From: Methylomusa anaerophila | GTDB lineage: Bacteria > Bacillota > Negativicutes > Sporomusales > Sporomusaceae | Length of the DNA: 64,000 nucleotides | Assembly: GCF_003966895.1 (NCBI RefSeq) | Contig: NZ_AP018449.1 | Coordinates: forward strand, 3,117,501-3,181,500 | Direction: 5' to 3' | Shown here: piece after piece, positions 51,605 through 60,690 of the stretch | Numbering within the stretch: position 1 is the first letter of the stretch | Layout of the letters: the number at the start of each line of letters is the position of its first letter | Position numbers and translations under genes: made by a program | Notes under the pieces: model-generated | What the model was told of the DNA's origin: nothing | What the model saw: the letters and a program-made list of their open reading frames with translations, nothing else | The model's database searches: none

Positions 51605-52282
51605 ATGAGAATCCTGGTCGTAGAGGATGATGAACCGCTGCGGGAGGCGGTTATGGCGGCCCTTGCGGAAGATAGTTACTCGGTTGATTTTAGCGGTTCA
51701 GGCGATGAAGGATTGTATTTGGCCAGCCAAGGCATCTACGATTTGGTGATTCTTGACGTTATGCTGCCGGGACTAAGCGGCTTAGAGGTTGTTAAGCGTT
51801 TGCGGGCCGATGCCGTCACGCTACCCGTATTGCTGCTTACAGCGAAAGACAGTGTGGCGGACAAGGTTAAAGGGCTGGACGCGGGCGCCGACGATTACCT
51901 GGTAAAACCTTTTGCCGTGCCGGAACTCTTAGCAAGGGTAAAGGCGTTGCTCCGACGGGTAAATCCCGGGGGCCGGGACGGGGATGTAAGCTATGGCGGC
52001 ATATCTGTCAATTCTAAATGCAAGGATGGGTTTGTAGACGGATGTGCTCTCCAGTTAACTTCTAAAGAGTTTGAGTTGTTGGAATTTCTGATATTAAACC
52101 ATGATCAAATCTTAACCAGAGAACAAATATTTGACCGCATATGGGGTTTCGACTCGGAAACAACTATTGGCATTGTGGACCTATATATTCACTATCTGCG
52201 GAAAAAACTGACTCCCTATCAGCGGGACGGCCTGATTCGAACGGTACGCGGAGCCGGTTTTATGCTGAAGGAGACAAAATAG
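51605..52282 (+). CDS. OmpR/PhoB-family response regulator
   Basis: 225 residues: receiver domain with the acidic pocket (VVEDDE), phospho-acceptor Asp51 (LVILDVMLPG), LLTAKDS and K in DDYLVKPF; then a winged-helix DNA-binding domain (LTSKEFELLEFLILN, VDLYIHYLRKKL, IRTVRGAGFML). ATG 51605 has GGAGG upstream. Its stop is directly followed by the kinase ATG. Target genes unknown; the TolC gene behind the kinase is a candidate. Confidence 0.94.
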   Translation: MRILVVEDDEPLREAVMAALAEDSYSVDFSGSGDEGLYLASQGIYDLVILDVMLPGLSGLEVVKRLRADAVTLPVLLLTAKDSVADKVKGLDAGADDYLVKPFAVPELLARVKALLRRVNPGGRDGDVSYGGISVNSKCKDGFVDGCALQLTSKEFELLEFLILNHDQILTREQIFDRIWGFDSETTIGIVDLYIHYLRKKLTPYQRDGLIRTVRGAGFMLKETK

Positions 52283-53554
52283 ATGTTTCGCAAAACATTA
52301 TTGAAGCTAACTGCTCTCAACTCCATTGTTTTTTTTATCATTTTTATCGTTTCAGGAGCTATGCTTTACGGCTATGTGGCCAACCAGCTTCTTGACAATG
52401 TGGACAGAGACATGCGGCAGAAAAGTCAAGCCTTCCGCGTTTTAAACGGACGTCCCGGATTTGCACCCAGTTCTCCGGGCATACTGGATCCAAGAATATT
52501 TATCCTGGTCCGCGATACGGAAGGAAATATCATGAATCCATTTTCGTTTCCGTTTGCGGATATGGACCGCGTTGCTTCATTTCTGCCAGGACTGGAAACA
52601 GGAGCTTTCCAAACCAGAAAAATCAATGAACATGTTTACCGCATGCTGAGTCAACCATATGCTCGGGCTGAAAACATAATACTCCCGCCGGATGGCGCCC
52701 GGGTAATTGTTCAAGAAGTGCTGGCAGTCAGCATAGTGGACTCGGAAGTGTCTATGCTCAGACATTTGATGGTAGTCATATTGACAGACTTGATTACCGG
52801 TACGTTGGTTATTGTCCTGGCCGGATATTTTTTAGCAAGGCGGGCTTTGATCCCCATCCAGGTAGCCTGGGACAAACAGCAGCAATTTGTTGCCGACGCG
52901 TCCCATGAATTGCGAACACCGCTAGCAGTCATCAAAAGCAATGCCGAGCTTATGTTGCGGCACCCGGAACACTCTGTTGAAGATGAAAGCATAAAAATTA
53001 CCAGTATTATCCGGGAAGCTATCCGCATGCGCCGTTTGGTTTCCACATTACTTACCTTAGCCCGGGCAGATGCCAATCAAGCCGAGCTTCACTTCCAGCC
53101 GGTAAATTTAAATAAGACTGTGACTGAGGTTGCCGGGCAATTCTATCCTTTAGCTGAAATGAAAGATATTTCCCTGCAAGTGAATATCGTGGGGGAATTG
53201 CGGCTAACAGCTGATAAAGAAAGGTTGCACCAGCTTCTGGTTATACTTTTGGACAACGCCGTTAAATATACCTTGGCTCAAGGTAATATTGCCGTCTCTT
53301 GTTGCCGGCAGTCCGGTCAAGCGGTAATTTCGGTGAAAGACACCGGCGCCGGTATTGCCCCGGAAGAACTGCCGCGAATATTTGATCGTTTTTACCGGGG
53401 AGATAAAGCTCGTTCCCGTGAAGACGGCGGCACAGGGCTTGGCTTGGCGATCGCCAAATGGATAGTTGAGAAACACGGCGGCAAGATACGGATGAACAGC
53501 CAGGTCGGAATTGGTACGGAAGTGGTGGTGACATTACCTTTGTCAAATTCATAG
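52283..53554 (+). CDS. Membrane sensor histidine kinase
   Basis: 423 residues: two membrane spans (about 9-32 and 163-187) enclosing a 130-residue extracytoplasmic sensor, then HisKA with phospho-acceptor His208 in DASHELRTPLAVI, and HATPase with N box LLDNAVKYT, G1 DTGAGI and G2 GGTGLGLAI. Cognate partner of the preceding regulator; start ATG immediately abuts its stop codon. Ligand unknown; the layout resembles envelope-stress sensors. Confidence 0.94.
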   Translation: MFRKTLLKLTALNSIVFFIIFIVSGAMLYGYVANQLLDNVDRDMRQKSQAFRVLNGRPGFAPSSPGILDPRIFILVRDTEGNIMNPFSFPFADMDRVASFLPGLETGAFQTRKINEHVYRMLSQPYARAENIILPPDGARVIVQEVLAVSIVDSEVSMLRHLMVVILTDLITGTLVIVLAGYFLARRALIPIQVAWDKQQQFVADASHELRTPLAVIKSNAELMLRHPEHSVEDESIKITSIIREAIRMRRLVSTLLTLARADANQAELHFQPVNLNKTVTEVAGQFYPLAEMKDISLQVNIVGELRLTADKERLHQLLVILLDNAVKYTLAQGNIAVSCCRQSGQAVISVKDTGAGIAPEELPRIFDRFYRGDKARSREDGGTGLGLAIAKWIVEKHGGKIRMNSQVGIGTEVVVTLPLSNS

Positions 53555-53565
53555 TTTAAGTTCAC

Positions 53566-53593
53566 AGTGCCTGCTAAAACAGGTGCTTTTTTC
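53566..53593 (+). terminator. Weak terminator after the kinase gene
   Basis: GCCTG-CTAAAA-CAGG stem with TTTTTT tail; short stem. Confidence 0.45.
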
Positions 53594-53670
53594 ATGCTCC
53601 TATCTAAAGAAAAACTAAAAAAAATTCTATAGAATAAACACAGCACTTTTACTTATGGGAGGAACTGCTC

Positions 53671-54957
53671 ATGCCTAATATAAAACGTCTCAAAAAGCCG
53701 GCTGCTGCTATTTTCGCTTTCGGATTGCTGTTTATGAACGCAACTCTTGCAGCAGCCGCTTCGCCGGAGCTGTCACTGGATGACAGCATTGCTCTGGCCC
53801 TGAAAAACAGTCCCGCAATCAAAATGGCAAATGCCGATAAAGATAAAGCTGATGGTGGATTAGACGCGGCCAAAACCGGAAACTTGCCAACCTTGTCGTT
53901 AGGCAGTACCTATGCTTTTCAGCAAAGCCAGCCCACGCTGGGGGAAGACCATGACTTTAGCAATTCCTTGCGCTTAAACTGGCAGCTCTATTCCGGCGGC
54001 AGAGTAGAAGGACAGATCGATCAGGCCCGTAAAAATCTCGATTTGGCTGGACTGGATGTCAAGAAAACCGGCCAGCAGGTAATACTTGATGCTACAACGG
54101 CCTACTACAATGTGTTGCAGGCGCGGCGGATGGTCGCTGTTAACCAAGAAACGACCGACAGTTTACGAGAGCATTTAAAAGATGTTCAAGTGAAATATGA
54201 GGCGGGTGTTGTAGCTAAAGCAGACGTTTTGCGTTCGGAAGTGGAACTGGCGAATGCGGAGCAAAATTTAACTAAAGCGCAAAATGGTTATGATTTGGCT
54301 GTTGCCAGCTTGAACAACATCATGGGAGTTAACGCAAATTCAGAATATGCGTTAAAAGATGAACTGGCCTATGCTAAATATGATCATACTTTCGATGAAA
54401 GCATGGAAATCGCCATGAAAAACCGTCCTGATATTGCTCAGGCCGATATCGGGGTTAATGTTGCCCAGGACGGTGTGAAAATTGCCGACAGCGGCAGACT
54501 GCCGACAATCGCAATGACCGGTTCCACCGCCTGGAATGATTCAGTTTTGCCCGATAATAGCAATAATTGGGCAGTAGGTTTAACAGCTAACTTTAATATA
54601 TTTGACGCCGGTCTTACCAAAGCTAATGTAAAACAATCACAAGCTTCTTTGGATAAGGCCCGTGAACAGGCGCAACAAACGCGGGACAGTGTACAATTGG
54701 AAGTCCGCAAAAATTACTTGAGCATGCAGGAAGCCGAAAAACGTATTGAGACCACCAATGTTGCTGTCGATAAAGCGAAGGAAGATCTTAATATTGCCCG
54801 TGAAAAATACAATGCCGGGGTAGGCATAAACTTGGATGTAATTGATGCCCAGGTGGCTTTTACGCAAGCAAATACCAACTATCTCCAAGCTTTGTATGAT
54901 TATAACGTAAATAAAGCCAAGCTCAATAAAGCAATGGGCGTAAATGCAGGACAGTGA
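53671..54957 (+). CDS. TolC-type outer-membrane efflux channel (second copy)
   Basis: 428 residues. Signal peptide to about 29 (LAAAA), two OEP repeats beginning LSLDDSIALALKNSP and HTFDESMEIAMKNRPD, turns QLYSGGRVEGQIDQA and NIFDAGLTKANVKQS, closing NKAKLNKAMGV. Same architecture as the protein at 35731-37008 and clearly paralogous. GGAGG precedes ATG 53671. No pump genes accompany it; it may serve the MacAB-like set in the B12 operon, which has no TolC of its own. Confidence 0.93.
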   Translation: MPNIKRLKKPAAAIFAFGLLFMNATLAAAASPELSLDDSIALALKNSPAIKMANADKDKADGGLDAAKTGNLPTLSLGSTYAFQQSQPTLGEDHDFSNSLRLNWQLYSGGRVEGQIDQARKNLDLAGLDVKKTGQQVILDATTAYYNVLQARRMVAVNQETTDSLREHLKDVQVKYEAGVVAKADVLRSEVELANAEQNLTKAQNGYDLAVASLNNIMGVNANSEYALKDELAYAKYDHTFDESMEIAMKNRPDIAQADIGVNVAQDGVKIADSGRLPTIAMTGSTAWNDSVLPDNSNNWAVGLTANFNIFDAGLTKANVKQSQASLDKAREQAQQTRDSVQLEVRKNYLSMQEAEKRIETTNVAVDKAKEDLNIAREKYNAGVGINLDVIDAQVAFTQANTNYLQALYDYNVNKAKLNKAMGVNAGQ

Positions 54958-55143
54958 ATAAAATTCTGACAATATACTAAAACAACAGGGCAGATATATT
55001 TTTATGTCGCTCTGATAATATAGATTTTTTACCGGCGTCAGCGCTAAGCTGCGCCATTTTTTTATTACTTTTATCACCTTATATGTTCACTTCGATGGCG
55101 GTATTCCGCATATATTGTAGTAGAGCGGAAGGAGGAGAGTGCA

Positions 55144-55818
55144 ATGAAAGGAAAAACCCAAAAGAAAAAGAACCAAAGGGCCAAGGTGCAAGGTAACTAT
55201 GTATACGGTACGTATACCGGCCCGCAATGTATGGTTGTACAACAAGTTGTTGGCGAAGGAGAGACACAAAAATCTCTTGATATATGCGTAATTGTGCCGC
55301 GGCGAAAACCACTGATTGAACAAGTAATTGACGTATTTGTCAAAAGGCTGCGGATCACCTGTGTTGATGTTGTTACTGATAAAGTTATCATCCGCGGCGA
55401 TTTTGAACTAAAAGTTTTATATACTGCGTGTAAACCTGCTCAGCCTGTTCATGCCATGGAAGTAAGATCTGTAAGGTTTACCGCCGGCGTAGATATTTGC
55501 GGCGCACGGTGCGGCATGGACGCAGATGCAAATGTGAAAGTGGAATTTATCGATTATGACTGCGAAGAATACACCAGAGCGCAATGGTATAAGAACTTTG
55601 GCCAGTGCGGGGATCATAGCTGTTGCGACGCCCACGATGCTTGCGGTCACCACAAGCATCATGAGCATCCTCAGACTGGCCTTTGCCCTTCTTATAAAAA
55701 ACCCCGCAAGTGCGCCCGGAAATGTAATGTAGCGGTTGTCCTGAAAATTACCGCTAAGGTTTTAACCAACCGTCAAGTAATGATTAATCCTGGATTGCCG
55801 TATAAACCCAAAGGATAA
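55144..55818 (+). CDS. SPOCS-domain (DUF3794) protein with Cys/His-rich insert
   Basis: 224 residues. Residues about 55-115 carry the SPOCS pattern seen in SafA/SpoVID-associated and other sporulation proteins (VIDVFVKRLRITCVDVVTDKVIIRGDF, described in parts), and the C-terminal strand VAVVLKITAKVLTNRQV is similar to its end. Between them sits a Cys/His-rich insert (about 158-192: CGDHSCCDAHDACGHHKHHEH) that could bind metal or form disulfides. N-terminus strongly basic (KGKTQKKKNQRAK). GGAGGAG precedes ATG 55144. Probably a spore coat or cortex-associated protein. Confidence 0.78.
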   Translation: MKGKTQKKKNQRAKVQGNYVYGTYTGPQCMVVQQVVGEGETQKSLDICVIVPRRKPLIEQVIDVFVKRLRITCVDVVTDKVIIRGDFELKVLYTACKPAQPVHAMEVRSVRFTAGVDICGARCGMDADANVKVEFIDYDCEEYTRAQWYKNFGQCGDHSCCDAHDACGHHKHHEHPQTGLCPSYKKPRKCARKCNVAVVLKITAKVLTNRQVMINPGLPYKPKG

Positions 55819-55836
55819 CTACATAGCTTTGGGTGG

Positions 55837-55862
55837 GCGACTGAATTCAGTCGCTTTTTTTG
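55837..55862 (+). terminator. Terminator after the SPOCS gene
   Basis: Perfect 18-bp palindrome GCGACTGAATTCAGTCGC followed by TTTTTTT. Confidence 0.85.
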
Positions 55863-56035
55863 TTACCGGAAACTATTAAAGCATTAGGGCTTGCCAGGTA
55901 TCATGAAAATTGAGTGATGAACATCTCCCATTCATTTACATATTATATAACAAATTATATAAGAAGCAGTACTTATTTTTGGAGTGGCAAATTGCCGGAC
56001 TATCAGTCAAATCTTATGGGAGGGAGGCTTGCAAA

Positions 56036-56239
56036 ATGGAGATAAGCGGTAGAAATCAAATACCGGGAATGGTGAGAAGAATTGAGTTCGGCGACGTCGT
56101 ATCGAAAGTCGTAATTGAATACGAAGGAGGGGAAATAACGGCGATTATTACATCAGATGCAGTCCGAGAACTTCGTTTACGACCAGGAGATTATGTTTCT
56201 GCTTTGGTTAAGGCGACAGATGTAATGATTGTAAAGTAA
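56036..56239 (+). CDS. Molbindin (TOBE/Mop domain) molybdate-binding protein
   Basis: 67 residues, the size of clostridial Mop proteins. A single TOBE domain: SGRNQIPGMVRRIEFGDVV, then ITSDAVRELRLRPGDYVSALVKATDVMI. Molbindins form hexamers storing molybdate or tungstate in the cytoplasm. The frame is open 42 codons further upstream, but GGGAGG before ATG 56036 and family length decide the start. Single gene with its own terminator. Confidence 0.9.
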   Translation: MEISGRNQIPGMVRRIEFGDVVSKVVIEYEGGEITAIITSDAVRELRLRPGDYVSALVKATDVMIVK

Positions 56240-56336
56240 ACAAGAAAACTGGAACGGAATAAGACTTCTGGACGACATTGCCTATGCTAAACGGGCAATG
56301 GACGATGTCGGCGTAGACAGTATCGAGACGGTTATG

Positions 56337-56360
56337 GCTGGGCTTAGGCCCGGCTTTTTT
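56337..56360 (+). terminator. Terminator after the molbindin gene
   Basis: GCTGGGC-TTAG-GCCCGGC (one G-U pair) followed by TTTTTT. Confidence 0.75.
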
Positions 56361-56504
56361 ACTGTAATTTAATATAATCAGCAGTAACAACAAGAAAGTA
56401 ATAAAACATAACAAAAGATTATAATCTAAAACAAAATTACTTGATTTTAAAAAATCAAATAATAGATATAATAGATAATTTTGCACAAGATAAAAAAAGT
56501 GTTG

Positions 56505-56533
56505 TTGACTTACATATGGCTTTATATTACAAT
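56505..56533 (+). promoter_or_regulatory. Promoter of the Skp-like gene
   Basis: TTGACT (56505-56510), 17-bp spacer, TACAAT (56528-56533). Confidence 0.65.
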
Positions 56534-56618
56534 TTTATTAAATGATAATGAATGTCCGATTGCCAAAGGTGAACTTAAATAAATTATTGCCGATAATGTG
56601 GAAAGAAGGGAAATAACA

Positions 56619-57077
56619 ATGATTATATTTGTCCCGAAGAAAATAATTAGTGTGTTACTGGCAGTATTCGTGCTGCTTGGGATAACGGGTATTGCGTTTG
56701 AACCCGGCAAAGCCTACGCTGCAACGGCATCGCCGGCAGTCGGCGTCGTTAACTACGGTCTGCTGATAGAACGGCATCCGGATACGCCGAAAGCTAATGA
56801 AGCTTTAAAAACTGAAAATGAACAAGCCAAGAAGGAATTCGACGCCAAAGCCGCCGGCCTGGGTGACAAGGAAAAGCAGGATCTGAGCATTCAGCTCACC
56901 CAGCGCGTGGATCAGAAGCGGCAGGAACTGCTGAAGGGCGTTACCGAAAAGATTAACGCGGCCGTCAAGGAAGTGGCTGATGCCAAAGGGCTGACCATTG
57001 TTGTGGACAAAGGTTCTGTTGTATACGGCGGCCAGGATATCACTGACGAAGTATTAAAGAAGATTGGCGGGAAGTGA
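56619..57077 (+). CDS. Skp/OmpH-like periplasmic protein
   Basis: 152 residues. Signal peptide to about residue 35 (KAYAATA), then a Skp/OmpH domain: VGVVNYGLLIERHP, a long charged helical hairpin rich in Lys/Glu/Gln, closing VVDKGSVVYGGQDITDEVLKKI. Skp holds unfolded outer-membrane proteins in the periplasm, again indicating a diderm cell. ATG 56619 is chosen (AGAAGGG 8 nt upstream) over the in-frame GTG 56598. Confidence 0.88.
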   Translation: MIIFVPKKIISVLLAVFVLLGITGIAFEPGKAYAATASPAVGVVNYGLLIERHPDTPKANEALKTENEQAKKEFDAKAAGLGDKEKQDLSIQLTQRVDQKRQELLKGVTEKINAAVKEVADAKGLTIVVDKGSVVYGGQDITDEVLKKIGGK

Positions 57078-57083
57078 ATGAAT

Positions 57084-57120
57084 GTTAAAAGAGTGCGGCC
57101 AACTGCCGCACTCTTTTAAC
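57084..57120. terminator. Bidirectional terminator between Skp-like gene and htpG
   Basis: Perfect 16-bp stem GTTAAAAGAGTGCGGC and its complement, loop CAACT. Confidence 0.88.
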
Positions 57121-57135
57121 ATATGCTATAATAAC

Positions 57136-59100
57136 TTATTTTCCATGGCAGCGTCCCATTAAGCCGGCGACTTTGTTGGCGAAGCCGATGGGATCTTCCG
57201 GGATGATGCCTTCAACCAATAGGGCCTGGGCATATAATAATTCGCAATAATCATTAAATGTTTCCGAACCGGGAGCCGTTTCATGCAAATTCTTTAAAGC
57301 GGCAAAGACTTCGTGATTAGGGTTCAGTTCCAGTATTCTTCTGGCTTTAAACATAGTATTATTCATTTCCGCCAGGATTTGTTCCATGGAAAGACTGATG
57401 CCTTTATCGTCGCTGACCAGACAAACTGCGCTCGATTTCAAACGGCTGCTGATCTTGACATCCGAGATTTTATCTTGCAAATGTTCCTTGATTGCCTTGA
57501 TTAATGATTCATTTTCTTTGGAGACGGCTTCGGCGTCTTTTTTGGCTTCAGGAGAGTCGATATTGTCCAGTTCTAAGTCCCCGCGGCTGATTGACTGGAA
57601 ATTTTTCTCTTTATATTCTCGCAGGGCGTCGATGGCAAATTCGTCAACCCGGTCAAACAGATAGAGGACTTCAAGGCCTTTCTCCCGCAGCAGTTCCATT
57701 TGCGGCAACCGTTCCACGGAAGCGTAGTCCTTGCCGGTGGCATAATAAATGACTTTTTGATTCTCCGGCATCCGTTTTACATAATCATCCAAGGTTGTCA
57801 GCTCATCGGCTGAGCGAGAAGAAGAGAAAAGCAACAAATCCTGCAGCTTGTCCCGGCTTTGAAAATCTGTATATATTCCGGTTTTGATGGCTTCGCCGAA
57901 TTGCTTCCAGAACTTCTCGTATTTGGGACGATCTTTTGTCAGTAAATTTTCCAGAGTTTTTAATACGCTTTTTTCCAGGTTTTTGCCGATAAGTTTCAAT
58001 TGTTTGCTGTGCTGGAGCAGCTCACGGGAGATGTTGAGGGAAAAGTCGGGAGAATCGACTAATCCCCGCATAAACCTTAAATATTCGGGGAGAAGATCCT
58101 GGCAGTTGCTCATGATAAAGACGTTCTTGGAGTAGAGCTGAATTCCGTATGAAAAGTCCCGCTGGTAGAAATCCAACGGTGCATGGGCGGGAATGAACAG
58201 CAAAGTAGTGTATTCTACGGTGCCTTCTACTTTGGAATGGATGATTTCCAGCGGGTCTTCCCAGTCATGGAAGAGGTTTTTATATAATTCATCATATTCT
58301 TCTTTTTTAATTTCATTTTTATTGCGGGTCCACAAAGAAGTCATGGAGTTCAGAGTGCGGAGTTCGATAACCTGTGCCGCCGGCTCGTCTTCTATTATTT
58401 TTCCGTCTGCGTCTCGCGGTTTTTCCTCTTTGATGAAATTCATCTTAATGGGATAACGAATATAATCGGAGTATTTTTTTACCAAACTTTGAATGGTGTA
58501 GCGGTTTAAATAATTTTCGCCGGGGTGCTCGGCGGAGCGATATTCTTCGTTGAGGGTCAAAATAATAGTGGTACCCCGTTTTTCTTTAGCAAACTCTTCA
58601 ATGGTATACCTGCCGTCGCCGGTGGACTCCCACTTGACTCCTTTTTCCTGGCCGGGGGCACGGGTAATCAAAGTTACTTTATCGGCAACCATGAAGGCAG
58701 AATAAAAACCTACCCCAAACTGGCCAATCAATTCATTGTCCGGAGCTGCTTCCTTTTCCTTCAGTTTTTCCAGAAAAGCCTTGGTTCCTGATTTGGCGAT
58801 CGTGCCAATGTTGTCGATAACTTCGTCATAGATCATGCCCATTCCATTGTCCGAGATGGTTAAGGTATTAGCGGTTTCATCAGGCTCGATCACAATTTCA
58901 AAGTCGGAATCTCCCGCCAACAGATCCAGGTTGGTTAAGGATTCAAACCGGATCTTATCAATGGCATCCGAGGCATTGGAAATTAGTTCCCGCAAAAAAA
59001 TCTCCCGGTTGGTGTAAATGGAATGAACCATCAGGTCCAACAGTTGCTTGGTTTCAGCTTGAAACTCCCGGGTTTCCTTAGAGATTGCTTCTTGAACCAT
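57136..59100 (-). CDS. htpG: HtpG, Hsp90-family chaperone
   Basis: 654 residues. N-terminal GHKL ATPase domain with NASDAIDKIRFESL, DNGMGM, GTIAKSGT and GQFGVGFYSAF; middle domain with the catalytic-loop Arg (NISRELLQHS); C-terminal dimerisation domain to residue 654. ATP-dependent cytosolic chaperone. AAAGGAG precedes ATG 59100. The promoter is overlapped downstream by a perfect CIRCE operator, so HrcA control is expected; in Bacillus subtilis htpG is not in the HrcA regulon. Confidence 0.96.
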   Translation of the reverse strand: MVQEAISKETREFQAETKQLLDLMVHSIYTNREIFLRELISNASDAIDKIRFESLTNLDLLAGDSDFEIVIEPDETANTLTISDNGMGMIYDEVIDNIGTIAKSGTKAFLEKLKEKEAAPDNELIGQFGVGFYSAFMVADKVTLITRAPGQEKGVKWESTGDGRYTIEEFAKEKRGTTIILTLNEEYRSAEHPGENYLNRYTIQSLVKKYSDYIRYPIKMNFIKEEKPRDADGKIIEDEPAAQVIELRTLNSMTSLWTRNKNEIKKEEYDELYKNLFHDWEDPLEIIHSKVEGTVEYTTLLFIPAHAPLDFYQRDFSYGIQLYSKNVFIMSNCQDLLPEYLRFMRGLVDSPDFSLNISRELLQHSKQLKLIGKNLEKSVLKTLENLLTKDRPKYEKFWKQFGEAIKTGIYTDFQSRDKLQDLLLFSSSRSADELTTLDDYVKRMPENQKVIYYATGKDYASVERLPQMELLREKGLEVLYLFDRVDEFAIDALREYKEKNFQSISRGDLELDNIDSPEAKKDAEAVSKENESLIKAIKEHLQDKISDVKISSRLKSSAVCLVSDDKGISLSMEQILAEMNNTMFKARRILELNPNHEVFAALKNLHETAPGSETFNDYCELLYAQALLVEGIIPEDPIGFANKVAGLMGRCHGK

Positions 59101-59158
59101 ATATCAAATCTCCTTTTTCCTTATAATTTAATCTGGCTTAGTACGAATCTATATAGTC

Positions 59159-59221
59159 TTCAAAAATGATTTATGATTACAATTGCACAATCGCAATGCC
59201 AGGATAAAAATCATTTTTGAA
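59159..59221 (-). repeat. Long inverted repeat in the htpG 5' leader
   Basis: 14-bp perfect arms TTCAAAAATGATTT (59159-59172) and AAATCATTTTTGAA (59208-59221) around an inner stem ATTGC/GCAAT. Lies in the htpG untranslated leader between CIRCE and the start codon. Confidence 0.65.
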
Positions 59222-59235
59222 TTCCATATATGTTG

Positions 59236-59262
59236 TTAGCACTCTTGTGATATGAGTGCTAA
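59236..59262 (-). promoter_or_regulatory. CIRCE operator (HrcA binding site)
   Basis: TTAGCACTC-N9-GAGTGCTAA, an exact match to the CIRCE consensus, 10 bp downstream of the htpG -10 box. Confidence 0.93.
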
Positions 59263-59272
59263 TTTTGTTTAT

Positions 59273-59301
59273 ATAATACTCTAATTTTTTTTCGAAATCA
59301 A
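59273..59301 (-). promoter_or_regulatory. htpG promoter
   Basis: Minus strand TTGATT (59301-59296), 17-bp spacer, TATTAT (59278-59273), directly upstream of CIRCE. Confidence 0.7.
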
Positions 59302-59743
59302 TTTGGTTGTACCATAATTTTGTTTAAATAATGGCATTTTATTGCTGCTTATATTTAAATAGCTATTGTATATGCAATCTATTTTTCCTTTTTATATTGT
59401 ACTACATATTGTCCAGAATCCTAGTTTGCGAATAATTAACATTATCTTAATATTGCGCGAGCTTTGTCTTTGTATAATAAAGGTAATAAATAGAAATTGG
59501 CAGAAAGCAAAAAATGTACTGAATATTTTGTAAAGAACATTAACGATATTGCTAAATAGTTGTTTTCTTTAGATAATTATATCATTTATGCTAAATTTGT
59601 CATAGACGGTTTGAAGCTTAAGCAGCGTTATTAACCTATAATTAACATTGATTTTGTTGACGGGAAAAAGTTGATTATTTATCCTATAGACGTATAGATT
59701 ATTAATCAGCGGTATTGCAAAATGTAAGAACTCTAATGATGGC

Positions 59744-59775
59744 AATATAGCAATATGGTAATATGGTAATATAGT
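59744..59775. repeat. Octamer tandem repeat
   Basis: Four successive copies of AATATRGY (AATATAGC, AATATGGT twice, AATATAGT) in AT-rich non-coding DNA. Confidence 0.6.
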
Positions 59776-59862
59776 AATAATGAGGAAAAATTTCTAAATG
59801 ATATATTGATTTCCGGAAACTGTAATACTATAATGGTTTTAGGGGGTAATCAAAAGTTTATT

Positions 59863-59892
59863 TTGCCAGAGATAACTTTATAACATTATAAC
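59863..59892 (+). promoter_or_regulatory. Promoter of the TetR gene
   Basis: TTGCCA (59863-59868), 18-bp spacer, TATAAC (59887-59892). Confidence 0.5.
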
Positions 59893-59965
59893 TTTTTAAT
59901 AACTGTTTTATTTATTTAAGAACGAGTTAATAAACGATGCATACGTACAAGTAGGTGATGGGTTT

Positions 59966-60547
59966 TTGGATGAACTAAAAGATCTTATTCTTGATAAAGC
60001 AAAAGACAGATTTGACCGGTTCGGTTTTAAAAAGACGACGATGGACGAAATTAGCAGGGATTGCAAAATTTCAAAAAAGACGATTTATGAACAATTTAAA
60101 GACAAGGAAGATTTGTTCATATGTTTATTTATCAGAGAAAGCCGTAAGGCCCGGGAAATCATATTTGCCCGTATGGGTGAAATCATTGACCCCCTTGACA
60201 AGTTAATCCAATTGGTTAAAACGGCAACATCGTATTTTAATGAAGACAACTTTTTAACTCGACTCTTAAAAAGTAATGATGATTTGTTTTCCCCCTTTCT
60301 GATTATGAAATATCGTTGCATCGCTGAAGAAGAGGTCATTTCGATCATTGCCGACATTATCAGTGAGGGGAAAAAACAGGGAAAACTCCGGGATGTGGAC
60401 GAAAAGGTTACTGCTTACGCTGGTTTAAAACTTTTCCAGGCATTCAGTTACATGCAAACAATGGAATTTTGCAAGGAAAAGGAAGCGCAGGGTTATTACA
60501 CTGATGTACTAGTCGATTTTCTGGTAAATGCCATTATCAAGAAGTAG
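59966..60547 (+). CDS. TetR-family transcriptional regulator
   Basis: 193 residues. N-terminal TetR helix-turn-helix: RFGFKKTTMDEISRDCKISKKTIYEQFKDKED (described as one block, residues about 18-49), then a helical ligand domain without recognisable specificity. Start TTG 59966 behind AGGTGATGG. Followed after 140 bp by the LptA-like gene, which it may control. Confidence 0.88.
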   Translation: MDELKDLILDKAKDRFDRFGFKKTTMDEISRDCKISKKTIYEQFKDKEDLFICLFIRESRKAREIIFARMGEIIDPLDKLIQLVKTATSYFNEDNFLTRLLKSNDDLFSPFLIMKYRCIAEEEVISIIADIISEGKKQGKLRDVDEKVTAYAGLKLFQAFSYMQTMEFCKEKEAQGYYTDVLVDFLVNAIIKK

Positions 60548-60690
60548 TACTAGGATTAGGAGAGGGAATTTTTACCCTGCAAAAACTTAAATACCGAAAT
60601 AGTTTATGAGTCAAAAATAGTGGTGTAAAATTTTTAGGTTGGTAGTGTTATGAACATGGTGTGATATCGATTCTGGGAGGCGAAGTTTGT

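Larger units (their letters stand above)
56240..56618. other. Intergenic region between the molbindin and Skp-like genes
   Basis: 379 bases. Holds the molbindin terminator (56337-56360), an upstream dyad (CATTGCC/GGCAATG, about 56276-56299), an AT-rich palindrome TTGATTTT-AA-AAAATCAA (56441-56458) and the promoter at 56505-56533. Confidence 0.5.
59101..59965. other. Long AT-rich intergenic region between htpG and the TetR gene
   Basis: 865 bases without a gene. The htpG side holds the leader hairpin (59159-59221), CIRCE and promoter (59236-59301); the TetR side holds a promoter (59863-59892). Between them (59302-59860) is strongly AT-rich DNA with an octamer repeat (59744-59775) and nothing else recognised; a small RNA cannot be excluded. 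Confidence 0.5.

Noticed and set aside
55910..56035. N-terminal extension of the molbindin gene
   Set aside because: Molbindins are 67-70 residues; the GGGAGG site and length favour ATG 56036.
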